Of a stretch of 64,000 nucleotides of DNA, positions 25,333 through 33,751 are shown piece after piece. The stretch comes from Clostridia bacterium (GTDB taxonomy: Bacteria; Bacillota; Clostridia; Christensenellales; Maliibacteriaceae). A program made the translations under genes and the position numbers. Below the pieces are notes generated by a model. The model worked only from the letters and a program-made list of their open reading frames with translations. It was not told the origin of the DNA and did no database searches. The stretch is taken from the NCBI GenBank assembly GCA_017431145.1, contig JAFRLQ010000143.1, positions 1 through 64,000 on the forward strand. The letters run 5' to 3'. Position 1 is the first letter of the stretch. Every line of letters starts with the position of its first letter.

Positions 25333-25587
25333 TTACTCTTCTTTCGTGTCGTTACATATCATTTCCGCTAAGTTCTCCATCGACATAACTGAATAATCGT
25401 TCATTTCAATTAGTCGACTTACTGAAACACCAAGTTGTTCTTCTATTCTTTCAATCCAATACAAATAATCAATGATATAATTACCAAGTTTCGGACTCAT
25501 CAAGTTCTCATCTGTTGGGGGAGGTTCTTTTCCAAAAATTTCACAGTATTGATCCTGCATGATGCTTATTACTTCTTGTTTTTTCAC
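25333..25587 (-). CDS. Acyl-carrier-like peptide maturation protein 1
   Basis: 84 residues, helical, same overall shape as an acyl carrier protein: an N-terminal helix with E-I-F-G-K, then M-S-P-K-L-G-N, a long helix Y-L-Y-W-I-E-R-I-E-E-Q-L-G-V and a C-terminal helix. The residue where a carrier protein has the phosphopantetheine Ser is Ile here, so it should not carry acyl groups. I recall a family named peptide maturation system acyl-carrier-related protein in clostridial Clo7bot clusters, which fits. GTG 25587 is the start. It lies between the CGKF-motif protein and permease A. The role may be to bind the leader peptide or the maturase; inference. Confidence 0.75.
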   Translation of the reverse strand: MKKQEVISIMQDQYCEIFGKEPPPTDENLMSPKLGNYIIDYLYWIERIEEQLGVSVSRLIEMNDYSVMSMENLAEMICNDTKEE

Positions 25588-25604
25588 ATTACTTCACTCT
25601 CCAC

Positions 25605-26657
25605 TTAAAGCGAATGTATTCCATCCTGCATTTCATCTACCATATGGTCCAGTACACAGTAAATTCCCCGCATATCACCTGTGTCTACAATCCAACTCCC
25701 TGTTTCACGACGCACGCATGGTTGTTTCTCTGTTACATATGAATGAGTATCTAGCATTTCATATTCGTCCGAATCGTTAATCCTTTTTGCGATCATACTA
25801 GACACGCCGTACATATAAACCGATGTTGTAAATATATATGCCATATATGAATCGATAGCATCAAGAATCTCATCTGTCCGTTCCTCATTTCTAAATAGAT
25901 TGAGCGAAACAGCGTCAAACTTTAATACATGACTGAAAACATGTGCAAATTCAGAATAATAATCATTTTCATTGTCCTGTAAGCTAAAAACACCACCCGG
26001 CACACCAAGCACTATCATATCCGGTTTCATTTCAAAATAAATATTGCTTAAATACTGGTTTAGATATGATACTTTCTCGGAAAAAGTGTAAGTATTCCCA
26101 AATAATTCCTCTGGAATCGTATACATACCTGAGAGTGCTCCAAGATGATTTGAGCAGACAAATGCTGTTTTAATGCTGTGATCATCAAAGTATTTCTTTA
26201 AAGACAACTGCAGGCGGAACTTGCCACAACTCTCTTCCGTTCCCAATACACCGAACACAGGAACAGGAAACTCAAACAGTTTCCGATAATCCTTTTGAAA
26301 TGTAAAAGATTCAGGAAGCTTTTCTATTTTCTTCACATGTGAACCGCTAATCCCCAGTTTTACCGCATGTCTCTGTGAGAGCAGTATTTGTCTTTCCTCT
26401 TCATGTGCTTTAAGGATCGGAATCGGATATCGCAAAAGTTTTTCTATATCGGCATCTGGCGGAACAACTACAATCTCTTTCTCATTCGGAGCGTAATTCT
26501 TGTTTATACGTATGTTGTCCGTTATACGTCTCAGTTTTTTACTGTCTTCTTTATATGTACCAATGTCTCCAACCTGTACAGTTAGCAACTCTGTAAAATC
26601 CAGCAGTGTCTCAATATCATGTGTAAGAGGAAAGAACGAAACAGTTTCATTTGACAT
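25605..26657 (-). CDS. Peptide maturation system protein 1 (TIGR04066-like)
   Basis: 350 residues, cytoplasmic. An N-terminal alpha/beta part (about 1-100) is followed by a second domain with V-F-G-V-L-G-T-E-E-S-C-G-K-F, a P-loop-like turn without the usual Ser/Thr after Lys, then S-N-H-L-G-A-L-S-G-M-Y and G-V-P-G-G-V-F-S. It is homologous along its length to 35758-36750. I recall this as the TIGR04066 family always found with a particular radical SAM maturase. The reaction is unknown; NTP binding is suggested but the Walker motif is atypical. ATG 26657 has GAGGAGG 9 nt upstream; it follows the maturase gene by 14 nt. Confidence 0.78.
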   Translation of the reverse strand: MSNETVSFFPLTHDIETLLDFTELLTVQVGDIGTYKEDSKKLRRITDNIRINKNYAPNEKEIVVVPPDADIEKLLRYPIPILKAHEEERQILLSQRHAVKLGISGSHVKKIEKLPESFTFQKDYRKLFEFPVPVFGVLGTEESCGKFRLQLSLKKYFDDHSIKTAFVCSNHLGALSGMYTIPEELFGNTYTFSEKVSYLNQYLSNIYFEMKPDMIVLGVPGGVFSLQDNENDYYSEFAHVFSHVLKFDAVSLNLFRNEERTDEILDAIDSYMAYIFTTSVYMYGVSSMIAKRINDSDEYEMLDTHSYVTEKQPCVRRETGSWIVDTGDMRGIYCVLDHMVDEMQDGIHSL

Positions 26658-26671
26658 TCTCTCTTGCCTCC

Positions 26672-28075
26672 TCAATTCATGGCATCATAACCAAATTCAT
26701 TCAAGACAGCAATAATATGCAGGTATTGTGTGATGATTCTTTCCTGGAGCGTGCATTGTTTTTGTTTGTCTGCTTTTTGAGGCACAACTCCCTTAAACTC
26801 AATCTGCTGTGCACATATGCTGCATAGTCTCAGTTTCCAGCAATCTCTGCACTCATCCTTTGTCAGTGCTCCAATGTTTAACATGTGCTCAATCTTGTCT
26901 AAAAGAAATCCTTCTTTCAAAGAGCCAATCCTGAAATAATCCTGTATTTCACTTGTGTTCTGACACGGAAATAAATCTCCATCAACTGTCACAAACAATC
27001 TTCTTACCCCAGGAATGCACGGTCCATTATGATGCATGCATTCCGTCATTTGACTATGTTTCATCATTCGGCTCCGGATTTCAAGAACATTTGCCAAAGT
27101 CTTCTGCGCCATGAGACTTACATGATCCATACTGATTTTTCCAATTAAAGCAAGATAGTATTTCAGATATTCATAATTCCTGACTGTCCAAAACCGGTCT
27201 TCTTCATCGGTATCGCTTTTGAATCCAGTAGCAACGTCACTAAACATAATGTAGTGATCTGATATGACTTCATCCACATCAAAGAAATCCATCACACATG
27301 CCAGATCCATTTCCGGCGTCATCACAGCATTAAACTGAACTTTTTTGATTTCCTCAGGATACTTTTCCTGCAGCATTTTGATGTTTTGCATGATTGTGTC
27401 AAAGCTTCCCTCTCCATTCGATGCAAATCTTCTATGCTTATCATGTTCATCCTTATTTCCATCAAGGCTAATCAGAATGTGAAAGCCATGTTCAGACATA
27501 AAACTAAACTTTTCTTTTGTCAAAAGTGTTCCGTTTGTCGTTATATGAAACTCTATTTCTTTTCCCTGTACTTCGTTTTCAACAAACGAAACACATTTTC
27601 TAATCAGTTCGAATTCCAGAAGTGGTTCTCCCCCATAGAATCCGATCATGATCTTTTTAGAATCAATGCTATGCGCCAAATAAAACTGAAGTGCTTTCTT
27701 TGCTGTCTCCCAAGACATCCTTTTTGGCGAATGCGTTCTCTGGTTCTCATATGTGCCTGAATAAATACAGTACTCACAGCGAAGATTACAATTCTGTGTT
27801 ACCTGCAATGTCATATATTGAACATAGCGATCAACATAGTATTGAAGATAACTTTTATCCGGATGCTCAATGCATTTCACACAATTCTCGGTTAAATACC
27901 CTGCTAAAAGGTATTTTGAGATTGTCAGATCATCGCTTGATTTCAATTTCCCTTTTTCCAGTGACTGGAACGTCAGAAATTCTTCCTTTGAGATTCTAAA
28001 AAATGTATTAAGACTACGGTCGTAAATATAACAACCACCGTACGTTCGAAAAGGCTTAAAGACATACTTTTTCAT
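26672..28075 (-). CDS. Radical SAM/SPASM peptide maturase 1
   Basis: 467 residues. N-terminal peptide-recognition-like region (about 1-85), then a radical SAM core with C-N-L-R-C-E-Y-C (Cys 96, 100, 103) binding the SAM-cleaving [4Fe-4S] cluster, and the G-F-Y-G-G-E-P-L-L SAM-binding motif. The C-terminal SPASM-type region has the Cys series around G-P-C-I-P-G, L-F-P-C-Q-N and C-R-D-C-W-K-L-R-L-C-S-I-C for auxiliary clusters. It should form thioether or other cross-links in the Cys-rich precursors. The start is ATG 28075 rather than TTG 28096. A good promoter lies at 28189-28217. It looks like the Clo7bot/CcpM-type maturases as I remember them. Confidence 0.92.
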   Translation of the reverse strand: MKKYVFKPFRTYGGCYIYDRSLNTFFRISKEEFLTFQSLEKGKLKSSDDLTISKYLLAGYLTENCVKCIEHPDKSYLQYYVDRYVQYMTLQVTQNCNLRCEYCIYSGTYENQRTHSPKRMSWETAKKALQFYLAHSIDSKKIMIGFYGGEPLLEFELIRKCVSFVENEVQGKEIEFHITTNGTLLTKEKFSFMSEHGFHILISLDGNKDEHDKHRRFASNGEGSFDTIMQNIKMLQEKYPEEIKKVQFNAVMTPEMDLACVMDFFDVDEVISDHYIMFSDVATGFKSDTDEEDRFWTVRNYEYLKYYLALIGKISMDHVSLMAQKTLANVLEIRSRMMKHSQMTECMHHNGPCIPGVRRLFVTVDGDLFPCQNTSEIQDYFRIGSLKEGFLLDKIEHMLNIGALTKDECRDCWKLRLCSICAQQIEFKGVVPQKADKQKQCTLQERIITQYLHIIAVLNEFGYDAMN

Positions 28076-28096
28076 AAAGAATCTCTTTCTCCTCAA

Positions 28097-28493
28097 TAAT
28101 TAAACAGCTATCTGTCAACTATAATGGTCATTCTTCGCAAATAAGCTTTTAATGATTAACTTTATAATTTCGAACATCATTTAATTCGATTGTATGATAC
28201 CGCTTTTGTTTTTTCAACACTTATTCTACATCTATGTGTAAATGTTGAAATTTTAATTACAACTATCTCCAAATCTAAACATTTAGTTTAATATGAATGT
28301 GTAGTTTTTGCATTACAAATAATCTTTTACTATCTCCATGCACCCACAAAAGAATCATTCAACAAATGAGTTCCTCTCCAATTCTTGTACCCGAAATATA
28401 GTAGCAAAACTGAATTTAATGCCGAGATACTTTCTAAAAGTATCAAATTGATTTATGCTCCGTCGTTTTACAAGAAGTCATCGCAACTAAAAG
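28097..28493. other. AT-rich intergenic region, module I upstream region
   Basis: About 400 AT-rich bases between maturase 1 and the terminator of permease B. It holds one strong promoter and the inverted repeats TTCAACA (28214-28220) / TGTTGAA (28243-28249). I saw no further precursor, RNA gene or insertion element here. Confidence 0.5.
28189..28217 (-). promoter_or_regulatory. Promoter of module I
   Basis: On the minus strand TTGAAA (28217-28212), a 17-nt spacer and TACAAT (28194-28189), about 115 nt before the maturase 1 start. A 7-bp inverted repeat overlapping the -35 (28214-28220 and 28243-28249) could be an operator. Confidence 0.7.
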
Positions 28494-28640
28494 AGCCTCC
28501 TCTTCCAAACTGAAAAAGGAGGCTGTCGTTTGTGTTCACTTTTCTTCTGAAAGGATCTTTTGGGGTTTCATAAGATAAATCGGTATGCCGGAAATAAGGA
28601 CCGCCGCACTGACTGTGATCAGGTTGATCGCAAGCATTGC
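28490..28640 (-). repeat. Repeat R2: permease B 3' end matching R1
   Basis: The intact counterpart of 22974-23115: terminator, then the last ~35 codons of permease B (…I-N-L-I-T-V-S… to K-P-Q-K-I-L-S-E-E-K). With R1 it brackets the 5.4-kb AT-rich module I in direct orientation. Confidence 0.7.
28494..28524 (-). terminator. Terminator after permease B
   Basis: AGCCTCCT (28494-28501) pairs with AGGAGGCT (28517-28524), followed on the minus strand by TCTTTTAG. It closes the transcript of the central module. Confidence 0.7.
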
Positions 28641-30110
28641 TGCGACTTCCTTTGCTGTGATAGTTGTTGCGACTGTTTCCGGAGTAAAATCTCTCAGTTT
28701 GTTATATGTTCTTCTTGCGTAGATATCACTGACACTGTCCATGCTGCCTCTCAGCAGTTTCTCCTTCTCCCCCTGCGTTTCACTCACAGCCTGGTTCGCC
28801 AGAGAATCCTGCAGTTTGTTGCTTACGATCTTTGCAGGGAATATGGCAATGATCGACGCGATCAAAACAAGGATCAGGCCCTCAAGAAGCAGCTGTCCCA
28901 GAACGCTCCCTTTTCTGATGCCATAGGAAAGAAGCGTTCCTGCCTCCTGCCTTCTCGCCTTTGTCCAGAACAGCATGACCAGTGTCAGAAGAACCGCGCC
29001 CGCCGCAATGATCCCGATCATCACAGTGCGCAGCAGTTTCATCATCCACAGAGCTGGTGCCGACGCTGCTTCAACGGCAGTCGCATTGGTGACCCAGAGG
29101 AAACCCTCCGTTTCCGGCATTTTCTCATAAAGCTCTTTCTGAATCCGCTCCATATGCGATGGATCATCGATCTCAAATGTCATCGTCTGTGAATACCGGT
29201 TGATTTCACTGACCGCCTCGTCCTTTGATACATAGGGAAGCAGCATCTGAAGTCTGTAATCCCAGTATTCTTCCCCTGTTTTCGCGTCGATCAGGATCAT
29301 GTTTTCCGGCTGATTTGGAGTCGAACTATTCGATTCGTCGATCTCCGGTACGACCTTGATCTCATAGATCCCGATGATCGTCATAACATAAGGTCCAAAC
29401 ACACAGTCATCGAACCGGTGTTTCATTGCCTCTTCCAGCTCCTCATCTCCCGGCCCTTCGTCCAAAAGCCGGCTTGCACCGATCCGAATCGTATCTCCAA
29501 GCGACAATCCGTTTTTTTCTGCCAGATCCCTAGAGATCAGCGCAACACATTCGTCTGTTTCTTCAATATGCCTTCCTTCTACAAGTTCGAGTCTTCCTGA
29601 GGTAAAATATTCACAAAGACGGCTGTTGTACTCCGATGGAAACAGGCAATGTGTCAGTCCAACACGCAAGACCCAATCATTCGGCAGTTCTTCTGCGGCA
29701 TTGCGAAGAACGCCTGTCTCGTATTCCTCGCGATCCGTTCCGTAAAACAGTTCAAGCTGATCTGTTTCCATATAGGCACCGGTTGATCGTTCCCAGTTTC
29801 CAGCTTTCACGCCATCGATGGATAGCACTGTCTCATACAGTTCCTCTGAAAATAAGGGCCCGCTGTAATACGGCACGCCTTCCTCATAAAACGCTTCCAT
29901 ATGATACAGATCTGAATTGTATTTGTCCTTTTCCAGTGTGAACGTCGTCATCAGTTTTTGGTTCAGTGCTTCCGTCTGCGCATTCGCAGCTGTTCTGATC
30001 ATCAGCGTTGAAAGGATCATCACACCGATCATCGTCATAATCAGCAGAAGCAGAACCGATCTCAGTGGTTTTCGCACCAGGGTCGCAATGCTGCGTTTCC
30101 ATATATTCAC
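28536..30110 (-). CDS. FtsX/MacB-type permease B (long class)
   Basis: 524 residues. N-terminal helix at about 15-40, ectodomain to about 355, then three helices. It shows the long-class marks L-M-T-T-F-T-L-E-K-D-K-Y-N-S-D-L-Y, Y-Y-S-G-P-L-F-S-E-E-L-Y, L-V-E-G-R-H-I, G-D-T-I-R-I-G and the P-E-N-M-I-L-I-D-A-K-T-G-E segment before the C-terminal helices. It lies directly downstream of the only MacB-type ATPase gene (28-nt gap) and probably pairs with it and with permease C. The last codons are copied in the decayed repeat at 22974-23115. GC content is like the host genes, unlike permease A. Confidence 0.88.
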   Translation of the reverse strand: MNIWKRSIATLVRKPLRSVLLLLIMTMIGVMILSTLMIRTAANAQTEALNQKLMTTFTLEKDKYNSDLYHMEAFYEEGVPYYSGPLFSEELYETVLSIDGVKAGNWERSTGAYMETDQLELFYGTDREEYETGVLRNAAEELPNDWVLRVGLTHCLFPSEYNSRLCEYFTSGRLELVEGRHIEETDECVALISRDLAEKNGLSLGDTIRIGASRLLDEGPGDEELEEAMKHRFDDCVFGPYVMTIIGIYEIKVVPEIDESNSSTPNQPENMILIDAKTGEEYWDYRLQMLLPYVSKDEAVSEINRYSQTMTFEIDDPSHMERIQKELYEKMPETEGFLWVTNATAVEAASAPALWMMKLLRTVMIGIIAAGAVLLTLVMLFWTKARRQEAGTLLSYGIRKGSVLGQLLLEGLILVLIASIIAIFPAKIVSNKLQDSLANQAVSETQGEKEKLLRGSMDSVSDIYARRTYNKLRDFTPETVATTITAKEVAAMLAINLITVSAAVLISGIPIYLMKPQKILSEEK

Positions 30111-30138
30111 TGCGATTCATCCTTTCCTGTTTTAATTT

Positions 30139-30771
30139 TTACTTCACTCTGTTCAATAAACCGTGCGACAGTTCCAGCACGATGTCCGATGCTTCCGCCA
30201 CTGCGTTGGAGTGGGACACGATCACCACGCACCGGTTCAGTTCGCGTGCGTTCTGCTTCAGAAGCTCAATGATCTCATCCGCCGTGTCCTCGTCAAGGTT
30301 CCCTGTCGGCTCGTCCGCCAGGATCACGGGCGCTCCCGACGCCAGCGCCCTCGCGATCGCCACACGCTGCTGCTGTCCGCCGGAAAGCTTCATCACGTTC
30401 CTGCGCGCTTCCGTCCGCTTCAGTCCCACCTGTGTCAGATACTTCAGCGGATTCTCCTTCGTCGTCAGACGCACGTTCTCCTCCGGTGTCATATAGTCGA
30501 TCAGGTTGTAGTTCTGGAACACGAATGATACGCAGTGTCTCCTGTATTCCGAGTCCCCGATCTCTTTGATCGTCTTTCCTCCGAACAGGATCTCTCCCGA
30601 TGTCGGCACATCCAGTCCGCCCATCAGGGACAGCAATGTCGTCTTTCCGCATCCCGATGGTCCGAAGATGCAGTAGACCAGTCCTTGTTCAAGGTCCAGA
30701 TCCACGTTTTTCAGCACCGGTTTTCCCTTGATGTACTCATAGCACACATCTCTTACCGTCATGATCGGCAT
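30139..30771 (-). CDS. ABC transporter ATP-binding protein (MacB/LolD type)
   Basis: 210 residues, one ATPase domain. Walker A G-P-S-G-C-G-K-T-T at about residues 38-46, Q-loop V-F-Q-N-Y-N-L, signature L-S-G-G-Q-Q-Q-R-V-A, Walker B V-I-L-A-D-E-P-T-G-N-L-D and switch His in I-V-S-H-S-N. This is the LolD/MacB-like group that powers FtsX-type permeases working by mechanotransmission rather than by transport through a pore. It sits between permeases C and B in an operon. As the only such ATPase in the island it may serve several of the eight permeases, which is inference. Confidence 0.93.
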   Translation of the reverse strand: MPIMTVRDVCYEYIKGKPVLKNVDLDLEQGLVYCIFGPSGCGKTTLLSLMGGLDVPTSGEILFGGKTIKEIGDSEYRRHCVSFVFQNYNLIDYMTPEENVRLTTKENPLKYLTQVGLKRTEARRNVMKLSGGQQQRVAIARALASGAPVILADEPTGNLDEDTADEIIELLKQNARELNRCVVIVSHSNAVAEASDIVLELSHGLLNRVK

Positions 30772-30795
30772 CGTTCCGTCCTCCTCTATTCTCTT

Positions 30796-32085
30796 TCAGC
30801 TCATCATGGATAATATCTTCTTCGGCTGCAGGGCGAGCACCTGCAGTGCCGAGATCATCGTTGCCAGCATGGTGATCCCCACTGCTACGCCGATCGTGGC
30901 GAATACCGCAGCGGCGGACACCTGTACATTGAAATCCGCTGCCGTTCTCCCTGACTGCTGCGCCACCGCCCGGAACAGGGACTGTCCGATCCCTCCGCTC
31001 ACCGCAGCCGAGACCGGCCACGCGATCAGCACCGCGATCAGAGCGATCACCAGCATCTCGGTCAGCAGCTGCAGGATGATATCTTTCTTTCCATATCCCA
31101 CGGAAAGATAGATCCCCATCTCATGCACTCTGTTCTTCACCCAAAGCGCTGTCACCAGGATCAGGATCACAGAAAAGATCACCAGCATCACCGTCATCAG
31201 CACCTTCAGGAGTCTTTGCATCATGCGGAACGGTCCCGACAGCTGCTCAAAGGCGCCGTCTTCCGTTTCGATCAGATAATCCGGGAATTTCTCCTTCAGA
31301 TCACGGCATACCTCTTCCAGCTGTGCCTGTTCCACCGGATACACCTGTAACCCTTTCCGGTAGGAGAATTCCTGTCCCGGTTTCGCGTCCGGATCCGCTT
31401 CGTCGATCTTTTGAATGTCCGCATGCGTAATGAAAAGCGTGTTGGCCGGCACTTCCGCATAGTCCTCGTTTGTCATGTTTGCCGTCTCATCCTGCACTCT
31501 GTAGATCCCCACGATCGTCCATGTGAAGGGTCTTGTCTCATCATAGGTCTCAGCCGAGTTGCGGAAATACCCTGTCACGGTATCCCCCAGCGTAAGACCG
31601 CTGTTGAAGGACACGACGTCCGAGATCATACAGTTCCCGGAATCGCTTTCCTCCAGCATTCGTCCTCTGGCAAGCGTGAATGTAGCGTCCATGAACCAGA
31701 CCTGTTTTTCCATATCCGTACTGCTGTAAAGCGTCGTCATCTGCTTGGCAAGAGGCGCGGTATCCGTCGTGTCATCCAGCAGGACAAGCTCGGGAAACAC
31801 AAGTCTCTGGGAGGAATTGGCGTTGACTTCCGCCACACCGCTCTGGACACGGATCTCATTCATCGTCTTCTCCGTAACGGAAGGTCCTTTATTCTTTGTA
31901 TCACGCAGAACGGACACATAACCCGGCACACTGCGTCTGAGTTCCTCTCCCACTCTCGCGGAGGCATTCAGTACAGAGAAACCCAGCAATGCCAGAAGAA
32001 GGGTCACCAGAAAGATCCCGAACAGGATCAATGAGCGGACCCTCTGCCGTCCGATATAGATCAATGCGCGTTTGATGTTGCTCAT
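30796..32085 (-). CDS. FtsX-type permease C (short class)
   Basis: 429 residues, MacB-like topology with an N-terminal helix (about 20-40), ectodomain and three C-terminal helices. It lacks the Y-S-G-P and D-x-Y-N-x-D-L-Y marks of the long class. Its ectodomain contains S-V-P-G-Y-V-S-V-L-R-D-T near residue 53 and a L-A-R-G-R-M-L-E-E-S-D-S motif equivalent to the G-R-H-I turn of the long class. The C-terminus ends L-Q-P-K-K-I-L, a usual FtsX end. Just upstream of the ATPase gene by 24 nt, so it is the best candidate partner along with permease B. Confidence 0.88.
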   Translation of the reverse strand: MSNIKRALIYIGRQRVRSLILFGIFLVTLLLALLGFSVLNASARVGEELRRSVPGYVSVLRDTKNKGPSVTEKTMNEIRVQSGVAEVNANSSQRLVFPELVLLDDTTDTAPLAKQMTTLYSSTDMEKQVWFMDATFTLARGRMLEESDSGNCMISDVVSFNSGLTLGDTVTGYFRNSAETYDETRPFTWTIVGIYRVQDETANMTNEDYAEVPANTLFITHADIQKIDEADPDAKPGQEFSYRKGLQVYPVEQAQLEEVCRDLKEKFPDYLIETEDGAFEQLSGPFRMMQRLLKVLMTVMLVIFSVILILVTALWVKNRVHEMGIYLSVGYGKKDIILQLLTEMLVIALIAVLIAWPVSAAVSGGIGQSLFRAVAQQSGRTAADFNVQVSAAAVFATIGVAVGITMLATMISALQVLALQPKKILSMMS

Positions 32086-32096
32086 TCCTGACTCCC

Positions 32097-32753
32097 TTAC
32101 GGTTCAGCACCGTCTCCGATATCTCCTGTCTCCTCTGCCGGTTCTTCCTCCACATGTATTACTTCGATCCGATCACTTGACAACAGGTCCCCGTCATCAT
32201 ACATATCATCGATGAGTCTGTATATCCTGATCTCGATCGGCGTTTCTGAAAGAGGTTTTCCGTAGAAGTATCCCTCGATCGTTTCGTCTTTTCCGATCTC
32301 TTTCCAGGATCCTGACGCACCGCTTGCCCACATCGAAATATTTTTCCCGTCCTGCGTCACTTCCAAAGTGATCACATCAGACAGCGTGACAGGTTCCTCC
32401 GCATGACTCGTAAACGTAAAATGCACCATGACTTTGTTTTGTGTTGCTTCGCTTCCTGTATAAACCAGTTCATAAGATGCAAACCGATATGTCACCGTTT
32501 CGCCATCCGCGCTTCTGATGACAGTTGTCGGGATCCTCTGCGCGTCCATGAACTGCGTATATTCCTCTTCAAGATCCGCATACTCTTTCTTGAGTTCTTC
32601 ATGTTCACGGGTCAGCAGGTCAAACTGCGCCTGCACATTGTTGTATCTGTACTCCAGATTTTCATACTCCGAGATCGGAACGGTTTCTTCTTCGCATCCG
32701 GCGCAGAAGAGGATACAGACCAGAACAAGCAATGCAATACTAATTCGTTTCAT
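32097..32753 (-). CDS. Lipoprotein with coiled coil and Ig-like (DUF5067/DUF4352-like) domain
   Basis: 218 residues. The signal peptide ends C-A-G-C, an acceptable lipobox, so the protein is probably lipid-anchored. Residues about 28-75 form a coiled coil (E-x-E-x-L-K-K-E-Y-A-D-L-E-E-E-Y). The rest reads as a beta-sandwich with V-T-Y-R-F-A-S-Y-E-L-V and V-M-V-H-F-T-F-T-S, like the telomeric-type DUF4352/5067 immunoglobulin folds. An acidic tail follows. GGGGAGGAG precedes ATG 32753. In the operon between SBP-like protein 1 and permease C, it could be an accessory of the transporter, like the membrane-fusion coiled coils of MacA-type systems; inference only. Confidence 0.75.
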   Translation of the reverse strand: MKRISIALLVLVCILFCAGCEEETVPISEYENLEYRYNNVQAQFDLLTREHEELKKEYADLEEEYTQFMDAQRIPTTVIRSADGETVTYRFASYELVYTGSEATQNKVMVHFTFTSHAEEPVTLSDVITLEVTQDGKNISMWASGASGSWKEIGKDETIEGYFYGKPLSETPIEIRIYRLIDDMYDDGDLLSSDRIEVIHVEEEPAEETGDIGDGAEP

Positions 32754-32766
32754 TTGTCTCCTCCCC

Positions 32767-33720
32767 TTAAGATCCCGAGTCATCCTCCGTAACATATTCG
32801 TGAATGTTTTTCTTGTCCAGAACGACCGGTGCGACACTGACTGTCCGTTCATCCAGCGGTCCGTCTGCGTAAAGCCTGTACATGACCTTCACCGCCTCTT
32901 CGCCGTGCAGGATCGGATCATCAAAAGTAGTCGCCAGAAGAAGTCCGTCCTCGATCAGATAATAGGAACTGTCATACGATCTCGCATCCGCAACAAGAAT
33001 CTTTCTTTCTCCCAGTCCGGCGATCCCGTTGTCCGACGCCAAGCCGTTCATGAACCAGATCCCGTCTGCATCCGGATACCTGTCCGCAGTCTCTTTTACT
33101 GTCATTCTTATCTGATATGCATCCTGCCCTTCAAGGCTGCATTCTTCCAGTACAGCAATCTTTGGATACTGTTCTTCCAGCGCTGCTTTTGCTCCATCCG
33201 CGCGTTCCCTGTTCGCTTCGTCTGAAAAGAGAAGAACGTTTCCCTCTCCGCCCATTTCCTGCGCCAGCGCGCTCATGGACTGATAGCCAGCCTGATATCT
33301 GTCCGTTTCGATATATGCATCCGCTTTGTTCTTTACGACGCTTGAAGCATCGATCACGACAACAGGCACGCCGATCTTCATCAGCGCTTCCAGACTCTTC
33401 TCGCTTCCGCTGTAATCTGCAGACGTAAAAAACACGCCGTCGAATCCGCCGTTCAGAACTTCCTCAACATGATCGTGTTCCTTATCCGCATCAAATTCGC
33501 AGTCGTACACGATGAGACTGTCTCCATCTTTGAGTCCGTTCTCTATTCCATCGATCACGTCATACCAGTAATCGTTCTGCAAATCCCTTGTGATATAGGC
33601 GAACGTCTTTTCCGCACCCGTTTCCTGAAACGATCGTGTTTTCTTTCCGCATCCGTTCAACGCGATACAGGTCACCGCACAAAGCACCGCAACCACAATT
33701 GTCAGAAAAGACTTCTTCAA
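32767..33720 (-). CDS. Orphan periplasmic-binding-protein-like lipoprotein 1
   Basis: 317 residues. Signal peptide with a lipobox (A-L-N-G-C), then a type I periplasmic-binding protein fold (sugar-binding Peripla_BP_4 type): A-Y-I-T-R-D-L-Q-N-D-Y-W first strand/loop, V-F-F-T-S-A, V-V-V-I-D-A-S and later repeats of Rossmann strands. TTG 33720 is chosen: GGAGGG is 7 nt upstream. It is one of four paralogues in this island, none beside a sugar ABC permease or ATPase. It may bind peptide or a cell-wall sugar for sensing or immunity. Directly downstream of permease D in the minus-strand operon. Confidence 0.82.
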   Translation of the reverse strand: MKKSFLTIVVAVLCAVTCIALNGCGKKTRSFQETGAEKTFAYITRDLQNDYWYDVIDGIENGLKDGDSLIVYDCEFDADKEHDHVEEVLNGGFDGVFFTSADYSGSEKSLEALMKIGVPVVVIDASSVVKNKADAYIETDRYQAGYQSMSALAQEMGGEGNVLLFSDEANRERADGAKAALEEQYPKIAVLEECSLEGQDAYQIRMTVKETADRYPDADGIWFMNGLASDNGIAGLGERKILVADARSYDSSYYLIEDGLLLATTFDDPILHGEEAVKVMYRLYADGPLDERTVSVAPVVLDKKNIHEYVTEDDSGS

Positions 33721-33751
33721 TCCAAACCCCTCCGTTATGATCCCTCTCATC

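Noticed and set aside
28097-28493. A sixth precursor or CRISPR-like repeats in the AT-rich gap
   Set aside because: No Cys-Y-Cys coding pattern on either strand and no regular repeats.
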